Source: an uncultured Bacteroidota bacterium (GTDB lineage: Bacteria > Bacteroidota > Bacteroidia > Bacteroidales > P3). Taken from it: a stretch of 64,000 nt of DNA. The stretch spans positions 1 to 64,000 of the forward strand of contig CACYPU010000010.1 in NCBI GenBank assembly GCA_902776365.1. Direction: 5' to 3'. Made by a program: the position numbers and the translations under genes. This document shows, piece after piece, positions 33,341-42,823 of this stretch. The stretch's first letter is position 1; each line of letters starts with the position of its first letter. The notes below the pieces were generated by a model, which searched no databases, was not told the origin of the DNA, and worked only from the letters and a program-made list of their open reading frames with translations.

Positions 33341-36300
33341 ATGGCACGCAGAACCAATATGATAGAAGGCGCGATGCGGAGTTTTCCGATACTCGCGTTT
33401 TGCATTGTTATCGTTTTAGCCATAGGTTTCTACGCCCTGCCCAACCTGAACAAGAACGAGTTCCCCAATGTGACGATGAAACAGGGTGTGGTCGCCGTGG
33501 TCTATCCCGGCGCCACCGCCGAGGAGATTGAGGAGCAGGTGGCCGGCAAGGTAGAGGAATACCTGTTCACCTTCACCGATGTCGACAAGACCAAGACCTA
33601 TTCCTACAGCCAGAACGGCATGTTGTATGTCTTTGTCACTCTGGTACATTCGGACGACGACACCAAGGTCACCTGGTCGCGTATCCGCGAAGGATTGACA
33701 CTCTTCCGACTCACCAGCCTGCCACAAGGGGTGGCGGCGACAGCCGTCATCGACGACTTCGGCAACGCCTCGTCACTGCTGCTGGCCATCGAGAGCAACG
33801 AGCGTTCGCCACGCGAATTGGAGACTGTGGCCAAGAATCTCTCGACACGGCTGCGCAACATCAAAGAAATGGGCAAGATAAGCGTCGTGGGAGACCAGAA
33901 GGAGGAGATTGCCGTCCACATGGACCCCATGAAGCTCACACAATATGCCATCTCGCCCTCCATCGTTTCGGCCGAATTAGCCGCCCATGGTTTCAGAACA
34001 ATCTCAGGCAGGGTGAGCAACAACGAGGGGAAAGCCATGGTGCATGTGTCGATACCCTTCGGCAGTATCTACGAGCTCAGCGACATGGTGATTTTCGCCG
34101 ACCCCGCGACAGGTCAGACGCTGCGTCTGCGCGACGTGGCCACCATCGAGCCACGCTACGAAGAGTCGAAACCCCACATCTCCTACAACGACAAGGAGGT
34201 CTTGCACAACCGCTGTATCATGCTCTCAATAGAGATGCGGCCGGGCAACAACGTGGTGGACTTCGGCACCGATGTGGAGGAGATTATCAAAGACTACGAA
34301 GCCACCCTCACCCCCGACATCCATATCCACCGCATCACCGACCAGCCCCAGGTGGTAGACCGTTCGGTGCGCTCGTTCCTCAAAGACCTCATCGAGGCCA
34401 TCTTGGTGGTTATCATCGTGATGCTCATCCTCTTCCCCTTGCGCACGGCACTGGTTAGCTCCACCTCGGTGCCCATCTGCATCGCCGCCACGTTGGGCAT
34501 CATGTACTTCTTGGGATTCGAGTTGAACACCGTGACGCTGGCGGCGCTCATTGCCGTGTTGGGCATGATAGTCGACGACTCGGTGGTGGTCATCGACGGC
34601 TACACGGACCTGCTGCATGAAGGCCACTCACGATGGTATGCGGCGGCAGTGTCGACCTCCAAGCTGGCCAACTCCATGCTCTTTGCCACCGCCTCCATCG
34701 CCATGATGTTCTTCCCGGCGATAGCCATCCTCAAGGGGAACACCATGGGCGACTTCATCGGCCTCTTCCCATGGACAATACTGATAGCGCTGGCCTGCAG
34801 TTTCCTGTATGCCATACAGGTCATCCCATTCCTCTCGTCGCGTCTCATCCGCCGCTCAGTCAACAAAAAAACCACCCTGCTGGAACGCACACAGAAGAGA
34901 TTTTTCGACGGACTGCAGAATGGCTACCAGTGGCTCCTCTCCCTTTGCTTCCGCCACAAGAAAACCACATTGTTCCTAGGTCTCGTCTTCGTGGTGGCTG
35001 GCGGACTCCTGTTCACCCAAGTCAACATCCAGATTCTGCCTAAAGCCGAGCGCAATAGCTTTGCTGTCGAGATACACCTGCCCGCAAGCTCCTCCATTGA
35101 GGAGACCGACTACGTGGCCGACTCGCTGGCAGCACTGCTGATGAAGGACGAACGCGTGGAAAGCATCACCTCCTTCGTCGGCATGTCGTCGCCACGCTTC
35201 CACATGACCTACGCCCCGCAGCTGGCCTCCGACAACTACGCCCAGTTTATCGTCAACACTGTGAGCGACGACGCCACCAAGGAACTCATCACGGAATATG
35301 CACAGCGCTACGAGAACATCTTCCCCAACGCACAGATACGCTTCAAACAGATGGACTACCAGTTCTCCCTGTCGCCCATCGAATTCTATATCAAAGGAGA
35401 CAACTACAACGACATCGCCTCCGTCCGCGACTCGTTGTTGCGCATCATGAAGCAGAACCCCAACCTCTTCTATGTCCACTCCGACTACGACGAGACGGAG
35501 GAAATGATCGATGTGGTGCTGAAGACCGATGCCGCCAACCGCTTGGGCATCACTCAGTCCACCCTCTCCATCTTCCTCAGCGGCGCCCTGTCAGGCACCA
35601 CCCTCTCCTCCATGTGGGAGGGCGACTACAACATCCCCATTTCCATCTACTCCGAAGGGAAACAGAACATCGACTACGGCTCCTTGGGCGACCTGCTGGT
35701 TCCCTGTGCCCTGCCGGGCGCATGGGTGCCCCTGCGCCAGGTCGCCGACATACAACCCCATTTCCACCACAGCAACATGCCCCATCGCAACGGTGTAAGG
35801 TGTGTCACCGTGTCGGCCGACGTGATGCCCGGTGCCGGTCAAATCCGCGAACATAACAAAATTGCCGACCAACTCGAAGAGATGGATTTGCCCGATGGCG
35901 TCACCTGGGAACCTGGTGGCACCTATGCCTTCTCACAAGAACTCCTGCCAGGACTGCTGATGTCCATCATTGCAGCCATTTGCGTCATGTTCGTGGTGCT
36001 CATCATCCACTACGGCAAACTGAGCATCTCGCTGCTCTCCATCTCCATGTCGGTACTCTGCATCTTCGGCACCACATTCGGACTCTGGCTATTCGGGCTC
36101 GACTTCTCCATCTCGGCGGTGCTGGGACTTATCTCTTTGGTGGGCATCGTGGTGCGCAACGCAATTATCATGTACGACTATGTGGCCGAGCTGCGAAGCA
36201 AGACCACCATGAGCGTCACCGAGGCCGCCTACCAGGCCGGCTTGCGGCGCATGCGTCCCATCTTCCTCACCTCGGCGACAACGGCCCTCGGCGTGATACC

Positions 36301-36469
36301 CATGATTTTGGCCGGCACATTGCTTTGGATGCCCATGGGGGTCGTCATATGCTTCGGTACCCTCTTCACCCTGCCGCTAGTCATCACCATCCTCCCCGTG
36401 GCCTACTGCGTAGCCTTCGAGAACAAGAAACGCCAGAACTTCCGCCCCATCAAACTTTCAAAGAAGTAA
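33341..36469 (+). CDS. RND family efflux transporter permease
   Basis: This is a 1,042-residue AcrB/MdtB-like inner-membrane pump with 12 helices and two large periplasmic loops. It has FPILAFCIVIVLAIGFYALP at the N-terminus, VYPGATAEEIEEQVAGKVEE, the proton-relay region FELNTVTLAALIAVLGMIVDDSVVVIDGY in TM4, and GLISLVGIVVRNAIIMYDYV in the second half. It expels drugs or other toxic compounds using proton motive force; the substrate is unknown. Middle gene of an adaptor-permease-channel operon. Confidence 0.95.
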   Translation: MARRTNMIEGAMRSFPILAFCIVIVLAIGFYALPNLNKNEFPNVTMKQGVVAVVYPGATAEEIEEQVAGKVEEYLFTFTDVDKTKTYSYSQNGMLYVFVTLVHSDDDTKVTWSRIREGLTLFRLTSLPQGVAATAVIDDFGNASSLLLAIESNERSPRELETVAKNLSTRLRNIKEMGKISVVGDQKEEIAVHMDPMKLTQYAISPSIVSAELAAHGFRTISGRVSNNEGKAMVHVSIPFGSIYELSDMVIFADPATGQTLRLRDVATIEPRYEESKPHISYNDKEVLHNRCIMLSIEMRPGNNVVDFGTDVEEIIKDYEATLTPDIHIHRITDQPQVVDRSVRSFLKDLIEAILVVIIVMLILFPLRTALVSSTSVPICIAATLGIMYFLGFELNTVTLAALIAVLGMIVDDSVVVIDGYTDLLHEGHSRWYAAAVSTSKLANSMLFATASIAMMFFPAIAILKGNTMGDFIGLFPWTILIALACSFLYAIQVIPFLSSRLIRRSVNKKTTLLERTQKRFFDGLQNGYQWLLSLCFRHKKTTLFLGLVFVVAGGLLFTQVNIQILPKAERNSFAVEIHLPASSSIEETDYVADSLAALLMKDERVESITSFVGMSSPRFHMTYAPQLASDNYAQFIVNTVSDDATKELITEYAQRYENIFPNAQIRFKQMDYQFSLSPIEFYIKGDNYNDIASVRDSLLRIMKQNPNLFYVHSDYDETEEMIDVVLKTDAANRLGITQSTLSIFLSGALSGTTLSSMWEGDYNIPISIYSEGKQNIDYGSLGDLLVPCALPGAWVPLRQVADIQPHFHHSNMPHRNGVRCVTVSADVMPGAGQIREHNKIADQLEEMDLPDGVTWEPGGTYAFSQELLPGLLMSIIAAICVMFVVLIIHYGKLSISLLSISMSVLCIFGTTFGLWLFGLDFSISAVLGLISLVGIVVRNAIIMYDYVAELRSKTTMSVTEAAYQAGLRRMRPIFLTSATTALGVIPMILAGTLLWMPMGVVICFGTLFTLPLVITILPVAYCVAFENKKRQNFRPIKLSKK

Positions 36470-36473
36470 AGCC

Positions 36474-37838
36474 ATGAAACACAACATATTTATTAAAGCT
36501 CTGCTGTGCGCAAGCCTAATCTTCAGCTCCCATTTCTCCAGTCTCAATTCCCAGGTGCTATCCCTCGACAGTTGCCTCGCCCTGGCGCGACGGAACAACG
36601 TGGACATCCGTACCTCGCAAATCGAGATTGAGAAAGCCCGCGAGGTGAAAGCGCAGGTGTACACCAAATATTTCCCGCAAGTACAACTGTCTGCCTTGGG
36701 TTACTACGCAGCCAATCCCCTCCTCAATTTCGGCATCGAGGATGTGCAGTCGAGCGACATGCGGGAAATCCTTGAAGCACTCTACGAAAGCGTTGCCGCT
36801 GCGGGCAGCGACATCAAGAAAGAGGTGACGATGATGAAAAAAGGTGTATCGGGATCCCTTGTCCTTGCCCAACCCCTCTACACTGGCGGCCGCATCGCCA
36901 CCGGCAACCGTCTGGCCGAACTGGGAGTCGAAGCTGCCGAGCTCCAATCCGAGATACAGATTCGCGACATCATCGAGAACATCGAGTCATCCTACTACCT
37001 TATCATTGCCCTCCAGCAGAAAGAGGCCACCGTCTCCTCCGCTCTGGCACTCATCGACTCGCTCGACCGCACCGTGCAGTCCGCTCTGGCCAACGGCCTC
37101 GTCACCCGCTCCGACGCCCTGCAGATACAACTCAAACGCAACGAGATGCTCGCCAACCAGCAACAACTTGCCAGCGGTATCCGTCTCTCCAAACGCCTGC
37201 TCTGCTGCCAGATAGGCATCGACTACAGCGACGCTCTCTCCTTCTCCGACCCCTCACTCGTCGCACCGCCACCCCTCTCCTTCTCCTATTCCACAGTGGG
37301 CGACTCGCTCCGTCCCGAAACCCGTCTGCTGCAACTCAGCGTAGAAGCTGAAGAGCTGAACCGTCGCATGACCCTCGGAGAGTCCCTCCCACAGCTCACC
37401 CTACTTGGTTCTGCCTACTATGGCAACATCATGAAAACAAACCCCACCGGCAACGCTGTAGCGCTGCTCTCCTTGTCGGTGCCGCTCACCAGCTGGTGGG
37501 AGACGTCCCACAAGCTGCGCCAACACGATATCCGCATTGCGGAAGCACGTATGAAGCAAGAACATCTCACTCACATGATGTCGCTCGAGGAAGAGAAAGC
37601 CTACAGCGACATGATCGACTCCTACATGCTGCTCAAGTCTGACTCCGCGGCACTCGATGTCGCCCAAGAGAACTATCGGCTCGCCGACCTTAACTACAAA
37701 GCCGGCGTCGCCATGATTTCCGACGTCCTACAGGCACATACCCTGCTGCTACAGGCACAAAATGCCATCACCGACCGTCGCACCACCTATATCATGGCCC
37801 GACGTCGTCTGCTCGACCTGCAACGCAGCCGGAACTAA
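36474..37838 (+). CDS. TolC-family outer-membrane efflux protein
   Basis: The 454-residue protein has a signal peptide and two OEP repeats of long helices: LSLDSCLALARRNNVDIRTSQIEIEKAREVKAQ in the first half and a matching ENYRLADLNYKAGVAMISDVLQAHTLLLQAQNA near the end. It forms the trimeric outer-membrane channel for the RND pump encoded 4 bases upstream. It ends 3 bases before the stop of the convergent DUF2147 gene with no visible terminator. Confidence 0.93.
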   Translation: MKHNIFIKALLCASLIFSSHFSSLNSQVLSLDSCLALARRNNVDIRTSQIEIEKAREVKAQVYTKYFPQVQLSALGYYAANPLLNFGIEDVQSSDMREILEALYESVAAAGSDIKKEVTMMKKGVSGSLVLAQPLYTGGRIATGNRLAELGVEAAELQSEIQIRDIIENIESSYYLIIALQQKEATVSSALALIDSLDRTVQSALANGLVTRSDALQIQLKRNEMLANQQQLASGIRLSKRLLCCQIGIDYSDALSFSDPSLVAPPPLSFSYSTVGDSLRPETRLLQLSVEAEELNRRMTLGESLPQLTLLGSAYYGNIMKTNPTGNAVALLSLSVPLTSWWETSHKLRQHDIRIAEARMKQEHLTHMMSLEEEKAYSDMIDSYMLLKSDSAALDVAQENYRLADLNYKAGVAMISDVLQAHTLLLQAQNAITDRRTTYIMARRRLLDLQRSRN

Positions 37839-37841
37839 TAA

Positions 37842-38303
37842 CTATTCTTCAATCTTGTCCCAGTAGACGCTCTCGCCGATACCCAGTATCGAGCCTCTGA
37901 GCTTCAGCTGACCCTCTTCGGTGAACTCCACCGTCAGGCTGGCGCGGATACCACGCTGGGGATCATAGATTTTGGTACCGTCCCAACGGTGCTTCTTGGC
38001 GTTGTATTTCAGGCCCGTGAACAGCACAATCTGGTCGGCAGGAGTATTGCGGAGGCTCTTGTCGGGATTCTTCGCGTCCAGAATCTTGTTGCCGTTGGCA
38101 TCGGTGTCGTGCTCCAGCCAAATCACCTGACCCTGGTAGGTTCCATCCTCCAGTTTGACAATTTTTGCCTTGAAATTGTCGTCTCCCTGCTTGCTGGAAT
38201 AGGTGCCGACAATATTGTCGCCATTGTCGTTAAGAGGCTGTTGTGCAGAGGCTAATCCCATGCAACCCCACAGAAGGGCAATCATCAGAAATACACGTTT
38301 CAT
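37842..38303 (-). CDS. DUF2147 domain-containing exported protein
   Basis: The 153-residue protein has a signal peptide (MKRVFLMIALLWGCMGLASAQ) and the DUF2147 lipocalin-like pattern: IVGTYSSKQGDDNFKAKIVKLEDGTYQGQVIWLE, a KNPDKSLRNTPADQIVLFTGLKYN segment and WDGTKIYDPQRGIRASLTVEF. Members are periplasmic with unknown function. Confidence 0.88.
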   Translation of the reverse strand: MKRVFLMIALLWGCMGLASAQQPLNDNGDNIVGTYSSKQGDDNFKAKIVKLEDGTYQGQVIWLEHDTDANGNKILDAKNPDKSLRNTPADQIVLFTGLKYNAKKHRWDGTKIYDPQRGIRASLTVEFTEEGQLKLRGSILGIGESVYWDKIEE

Positions 38304-38329
38304 GTCAAAAACCGTTTTAATATTTTTTG

Positions 38330-38337
38330 CAAAAATA
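38330..38337 (-). promoter_or_regulatory. Promoter core of the DUF2147 gene
   Basis: TATTTTTG on the minus strand fits TAnnTTTG, 27 bases before the start. Confidence 0.5.
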
Positions 38338-38362
38338 AGAAAAAAAAATAAATTACGATTTT

Positions 38363-38395
38363 TTGTTATAAATCAATTTTTTCTTCGTACTTTTG
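38363..38395 (+). promoter_or_regulatory. Promoter of the thioredoxin-like gene
   Basis: TTG (38363-38365), 22 bases, then TACTTTTG (38388-38395) match the Bacteroidetes promoter. The ATG at 38420 is 24 bases downstream, and this position argues against an upstream TTG start at 38393. Confidence 0.6.
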
Positions 38396-38419
38396 CAGCG
38401 GAATAAACACCCTTTTGAC

Positions 38420-39736
38420 ATGAAGAAACTCTTTCTACTTTTCGCACTTGTGGCAGGCGTTGCCTTCGGGGGACGGGCACAGGTGAAGGTGTATGACGAA
38501 AGCATTGATGCCATGCAGCAAATCAAGGAGGCCACGGAGCTGGCACAGAAGAGCGGCCGCTACGTGCTCTGCCAGGTGGGCGGCAACTGGTGCCCCTGGT
38601 GCCTGCGCTTTGCCGATTTCGCCAAGAAAGACAGCGTCATAGCACCCCTCATCGAGCAAAACTACGTCTACATCCACGTCAACTACTCCAAGGGCAACAA
38701 GAACCTGAAAGCCATGCGCTTCCTCGGCAACCCCGGCCGCTTCGGCTACCCCGTCTTCGTCATCCTCGACAGCGAAGGCAAGCCCATCCACATCCAGGAG
38801 TCGGAGTCGCTCGAGGAGGGCAAGGGCTACAGCCGCCAGAAGGTGGAGAAATTCCTCCGCCTCTGGAACCGCCAAGCCGTCGAATCCGAGGCCACCCTGC
38901 TGGAAGAAGCCTACCAAAAACAGTCAAAAGAGCAACTTTATGAGTTCTTCGACCACTGGTCGGAGGACATCTCTTCCAACGAGAGCGAAGCTCCCAACAA
39001 CCGGGTGGCCGAGGCACACAAAATCTTCGCCGCTTTCTACCAGCCCCTGCAATTGGACAAGATAGGCTGTGGCGGCAACGAGTTTGGTGTCTCATATAAA
39101 GACTTCCCTTATTTTATTGTACAGAACCAGTTATATAGTATTTACATAGCCGACACCCTCCCGTTCAAGCCCGACGAGATGGAAGCCTACTACACCGACC
39201 GCATCAACGAGACCTATCCGGACGACAGCACTCGCAAAGGATGGATAAAATACCTGAAAAGAGAACTCGAGATAGGCCGCATGTCTCTGTCGTTTTTCGA
39301 TAGCTGGCTTGACAATACTTGGGAAAAAATCCCCACCGAAAAGATGGACATGAAAATCGACTTCCGTCCCTCTGTGAGTTTTCCCGGCAAGAAAGTCGTC
39401 TATCTAACTGATGATTACAAGAAACTGCTGGACAAGTTCCTGGGCGACCAGCATGTCGACCTAGGAGAGGAAAGTATCATGCAGACAGCCTACGCCAAGG
39501 AGGAGAGTCGCCAGCGGATGGATTTCATCCAGCAGGCCGCCAAAATCTTCTACGGCCACTGGGGTGGCTACTGGCAGTACGAGACCTACCCAGAAGCTAA
39601 CAGTATAATCATTGATGCCCGCATGCAGCGTGCCATCGTCAACTTCCGCTTCGTCTACGAAGGGGGCGAGGTGTATCTGGAAAAACAGAACGGCGAATGG
39701 ACCGTGGTGTCAGGACGTCTCACCTGGATAGAATAA
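38420..39736 (+). CDS. Exported thioredoxin-fold protein
   Basis: This 438-residue protein has a signal peptide (MKKLFLLFALVAGVAFGGRAQ) and a thioredoxin-like domain (about 30-155) with the redox motif C58-P-W-C61 in GGNWCPWCLRF and FGYPVFVILDSEGK. It resembles DUF255/thioredoxin_7-type periplasmic proteins. The remaining 280 residues are helical and unrecognised, with an HWGGYWQYETYPEA segment near the end. It could reduce or shuffle periplasmic disulfides. Confidence 0.82.
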   Translation: MKKLFLLFALVAGVAFGGRAQVKVYDESIDAMQQIKEATELAQKSGRYVLCQVGGNWCPWCLRFADFAKKDSVIAPLIEQNYVYIHVNYSKGNKNLKAMRFLGNPGRFGYPVFVILDSEGKPIHIQESESLEEGKGYSRQKVEKFLRLWNRQAVESEATLLEEAYQKQSKEQLYEFFDHWSEDISSNESEAPNNRVAEAHKIFAAFYQPLQLDKIGCGGNEFGVSYKDFPYFIVQNQLYSIYIADTLPFKPDEMEAYYTDRINETYPDDSTRKGWIKYLKRELEIGRMSLSFFDSWLDNTWEKIPTEKMDMKIDFRPSVSFPGKKVVYLTDDYKKLLDKFLGDQHVDLGEESIMQTAYAKEESRQRMDFIQQAAKIFYGHWGGYWQYETYPEANSIIIDARMQRAIVNFRFVYEGGEVYLEKQNGEWTVVSGRLTWIE

Positions 39737-39825
39737 TCACGCCAGCGAAGTGGTTGGAAACAATATGACGGGAAGGTCGCTTTTATAAAGAATGGTATTT
39801 TAGATTATTTACAACAACGTTAGTC

Positions 39826-40671
39826 ATGTTTTATCGCAATTTTTTAATGTTTTTTTTACTGTCATGTGGCTTAATAGTAAATGAAAGTCACTGCCAAATA
39901 ACGCTACCTGAGTATCAAGATACCGTATTTCAATATTGCGACACTATTTATTATGGATGGTATTCGTCAGAGAGAGCCATGGCAAACGGAGAAGTTTTTC
40001 AGGTATATCTTGGACCTCTGGACAATAATCAAGAAGGATTGTATATTGAAAAAAATATGTGGGGATCATTTTTTGGAACCTGGGCATGCACTATACAGGG
40101 TCTAGGAAATTGTGATCAAAACAAAGGGGATTGTTATATACATATTTCTTTGAATGATACGAATGTGTCTCAATACAATTTATGTTATAATGGGAATGAA
40201 AAATATCCATGCTGGTGGACAACAATGTATTTCTATTCTAAATTTGATACATTAGCATCCCCCTATATTGAAATGAGAGATCGGACAGGAGAACTTATAC
40301 CGATGTACTATGTAAAAATATCAGACATTAATCAAAAGACAATCCTGTTTCAAGATCAGTACGGAATCCCATTGTCTCGCTGTATAATTCCCCCTAATGC
40401 AAAGTATATTGAAGTATCAGGCAAAGACCCCAATGTGGCAAGAGGCCAGTGTGTGTATACTCCAGGCAGCGGTAATGTCACCTTTGTCATTTTGCCAACA
40501 GCAAATGATCATAGATTATTGTTACATAAAGGTAAATTGGAATATCATCCGCTCAATCAATGGTGTAACCCGGATAATATAAATGTGTTGAATTTATTAT
40601 TTGAGAACGGAAACGTGGAATACAGAACTGACACTTATCTCAATGAAAAAGAGGATGAAAATAACAAATAA
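39826..40671 (+). CDS. Exported protein of unknown function, head of the AT-rich island
   Basis: The 281-residue protein starts with a signal peptide (MFYRNFLMFFLLSCGLIVNESHC). The body is rich in Tyr, Asn and Cys (VFQYCDTIYYGWYSSERAMA; WACTIQGLGNCDQNKGDCY). I recognise no family. Its base composition is clearly AT-richer than the genes to its left. The stop codon is directly followed by the TTG that opens the first Rhs cassette. Since later cassettes end with an immunity gene, this may be the immunity gene of a lost toxin; that is inference. Confidence 0.65.
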   Translation: MFYRNFLMFFLLSCGLIVNESHCQITLPEYQDTVFQYCDTIYYGWYSSERAMANGEVFQVYLGPLDNNQEGLYIEKNMWGSFFGTWACTIQGLGNCDQNKGDCYIHISLNDTNVSQYNLCYNGNEKYPCWWTTMYFYSKFDTLASPYIEMRDRTGELIPMYYVKISDINQKTILFQDQYGIPLSRCIIPPNAKYIEVSGKDPNVARGQCVYTPGSGNVTFVILPTANDHRLLLHKGKLEYHPLNQWCNPDNINVLNLLFENGNVEYRTDTYLNEKEDENNK

Positions 40672-41601
40672 TTGACCACACAAGCATATAAAACGCCTCC
40701 ACAAAGCTGCACGTTTTCCGTGTCGTTTTACTCCTTCGTTTTCACCGGGAAAGAACGTGACGAGGAGACCGGCTACGGATACTTCGGTGCAAGATACATG
40801 GACCACGAGCTGATGACAATGTGGCTGAGTGTCGACCCGCTGATGGACAAGTATCCGAACATCTCACCATACAACTACTGCATGTGGAATTCGGTTCGTC
40901 TTTCAGACCCCAATGGGGAGGATCCTGTCTTCTATGGATTACTCCAATATCAAAAGAGGGACAAGCATGGAAATGACCATGTCGGAGAGACTCAAATAGT
41001 CGGGAACTTTCATGTCGTACCATTCTACGACGACAAGAACACACTTATAGGATATAATGCAGGAAGATTTCGTTCGGATGGTAATTATGTGGTAGAGTAC
41101 CAAATGGATCCCAGTGATTTAAATGATTTTTTCCGTAATTATGAACATTACGAATATGCGGCAGATTGGCTTTATTATACAGGAGAACCGGATTGGAGTT
41201 ATGTGGCAATGATAAATAACCTTTATTCAGGGGATATTGGGGGAGCCTTGTCTGAATTGGGGAAAATGTGGTGTGGGGCTCTCCAAGATCCGGGGTTTTG
41301 GTTTTCACTAGCAATTTCAATCACGGACCTTGGGGTCGGATTGCCTAATACTAACAGCACGGAACAATTTATCTCGGGCAAGGTTAGTTCTCTGCAAAGA
41401 CAAATCTGCAAGCACCAAGAAAAACTAGGTGGTTATTTATCCAATTCTATTTCTATGGACAACAAAGGGTTTTTAGTTGGGGCACCATACACAAAATTCA
41501 AAAATGTATTTGACGGAAGGGTGAAACACTTAGAGCACGAAATCCATAATTTTAAAAAAGAGATAGAAAAAGAAAGGAAAAAATCAAATGGAAGAAATTG
41601 A
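40672..41601 (+). CDS. Rhs-core tip cassette 1, unknown toxin domain
   Basis: The 309-residue frame opens with TTG and a leader (about residues 1-23). The Rhs-associated core follows: FTGKERDEETGYGYFGARYM, DHELMTMWLSVDPL and KYPNISPYNYC...DPNGED. After that the sequence becomes AT-rich and variable: a hydrophobic stretch (GFWFSLAISITDLGVGLP) and a basic helical end (LQRQICKHQEKLGGYL; GRVKHLEHEIHNFKKEI). In full-length Rhs proteins this core lies just before the C-terminal toxin; here the large N-terminal YD-repeat shell is missing. The toxin's activity is unknown. The next gene overlaps its end by 14 bases, as for toxin-immunity pairs. Whether TTG is really used is uncertain. Confidence 0.8.
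   Translation: MTTQAYKTPPQSCTFSVSFYSFVFTGKERDEETGYGYFGARYMDHELMTMWLSVDPLMDKYPNISPYNYCMWNSVRLSDPNGEDPVFYGLLQYQKRDKHGNDHVGETQIVGNFHVVPFYDDKNTLIGYNAGRFRSDGNYVVEYQMDPSDLNDFFRNYEHYEYAADWLYYTGEPDWSYVAMINNLYSGDIGGALSELGKMWCGALQDPGFWFSLAISITDLGVGLPNTNSTEQFISGKVSSLQRQICKHQEKLGGYLSNSISMDNKGFLVGAPYTKFKNVFDGRVKHLEHEIHNFKKEIEKERKKSNGRN
40703..40729 (+). other. Leader hairpin of Rhs cassette 1
   Basis: AAAGCTGCACG pairs with CGTGTCGTTTT around a TTTTC loop with one mismatch and two G-T pairs. It lies at the same place as the hairpins of cassettes 2-4, between the TTG and the core. Confidence 0.55.
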
Positions 41602-41902
41602 GATTAACATTGGCGAGATAAAAAGTTTCGCCCAGAAAGTTCTAGGAGAAATAAGTATGAGGTTTCCTAAAATAAGAATAAATACCGATTATTATTGGGA
41701 AATACCGATAGTTGATAAATTTTCGGTAAACAAGCCCTCTTCGAAAAACATTACGTTAGGCTCAATAAATGAGGATCTCGAGGATATTAAACAAGAGATG
41801 CGTTTGGAAAAAGAAATGATTGATTGGTGGGACTGTGAGTTGCTATCGAGGATTTTCATGACCATTGGTAACGAATTGCTAGTTCGTAAAGAAGAAAAGT
41901 GA
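41588..41902 (+). CDS. Candidate immunity protein for cassette 1
   Basis: A 104-residue acidic protein whose ATG overlaps the end of toxin 1. It has no signal peptide and no membrane helix, so it should act in the cytoplasm. Features include KIRINTDYYWEIP and a helical end (LEDIKQEMRLEKEMIDWWDC). No family was recognised; the role is inferred from the overlap. Confidence 0.7.
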   Translation: MEEIEINIGEIKSFAQKVLGEISMRFPKIRINTDYYWEIPIVDKFSVNKPSSKNITLGSINEDLEDIKQEMRLEKEMIDWWDCELLSRIFMTIGNELLVRKEEK

Positions 41903-41932
41903 AATGTCACATCCACGCAACTTCTTTGACAA

Positions 41933-42817
41933 TTGATTCCACTAGCATATAAAACCGTCTTGCCAAACTGTGTGAAAAAAACGCAGTTTAATTACCTTGT
42001 TTTCACCGGGAAAGAACGCGACGAGGAAACGGGCTATGGCTACTTCGGCGCCAGATACATGGACCACGAGCTGATGACAATGTGGCTGAGTGTCGACCCG
42101 CTGGCGAATAAGTACCCGAGCCTTAGCCCGTATGCCTACTGTGCCTGGAACCCTGTGAAGCTGGTGGACCCGGATGGAAGAGACTTTACCGTTTGGATTG
42201 AAGATGGTGGGGGAAATACTTATGAATATAAACCCAACATGTCTCCAACAGGTGATGCTGCTGCACGGCAACAAATTCAAACATTAAATGATATTTATTC
42301 TCTCGATTTAGGCCGTGAAGTATTGGATGTGTTGATTGAATCGGGTAATGATTATTATTTTACAAACGAATCAACAGGCGTACCAGGAACATCTGCAACG
42401 ATAGAATATGGCAATGGGTCTAAATCTAAAATGGGTGGTGCAAATGAGATGCTTAATTTGTCGCATGAATTATTTCATGCATTCCAATTTGAAAATTGTC
42501 GAGGCGGGGCTACGTTTACTAATGAAGTGGAAGCTTTGATCTATAGTAATGCCTTAACCCTACAAGCAATAGGGTGCACCTTAATACAGTTGACCTCAAT
42601 TAATCCCGGGACACCTAATGGCGATAGCTTTTCCAATGCAATGAATGGACTATTAAACAATTCCAATTTTTCTCAGACAGATTTTTCTACAGCTGTAGAT
42701 TTATTTCAGTCTCAGTCTTATATGAATAGAGATCATGTATATGACACGGACTATTATACCAAAGGAGACCCTTCAAAAGGGTCGCTATTACAACAATTTT
42801 ATAATTTGATAAGATAA
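41933..42817 (+). CDS. Rhs-core tip cassette 2, HExxH metallopeptidase toxin
   Basis: The 294-residue frame opens with TTG (LAYKTVLPN leader). The core FTGKERDEETGYGYFGARYM...WNPVKLVDPDGRD is nearly identical in DNA to cassette 1 over about 50 bases. The AT-rich tail contains a zinc peptidase motif, H178-E-L-F-H182 (LSHELFHAFQFEN), with acidic candidates for the third ligand at E198 and E200 (TNEVEAL). This fits the M91/NleD-like or related effector peptidases found at Rhs tips. It would cut a target protein in a rival cell. A secreted candidate immunity protein follows after 6 bases. Confidence 0.82.
   Translation: MIPLAYKTVLPNCVKKTQFNYLVFTGKERDEETGYGYFGARYMDHELMTMWLSVDPLANKYPSLSPYAYCAWNPVKLVDPDGRDFTVWIEDGGGNTYEYKPNMSPTGDAAARQQIQTLNDIYSLDLGREVLDVLIESGNDYYFTNESTGVPGTSATIEYGNGSKSKMGGANEMLNLSHELFHAFQFENCRGGATFTNEVEALIYSNALTLQAIGCTLIQLTSINPGTPNGDSFSNAMNGLLNNSNFSQTDFSTAVDLFQSQSYMNRDHVYDTDYYTKGDPSKGSLLQQFYNLIR
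41965..41989 (+). other. Leader hairpin of Rhs cassette 2
   Basis: AAACTGTGT pairs with ACGCAGTTT (one G-T pair) around GAAAAAA. The stem differs from cassettes 3 and 4 by a compensated T-A for C-G pair. Confidence 0.6.
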
Positions 42818-42823
42818 GTTAAA

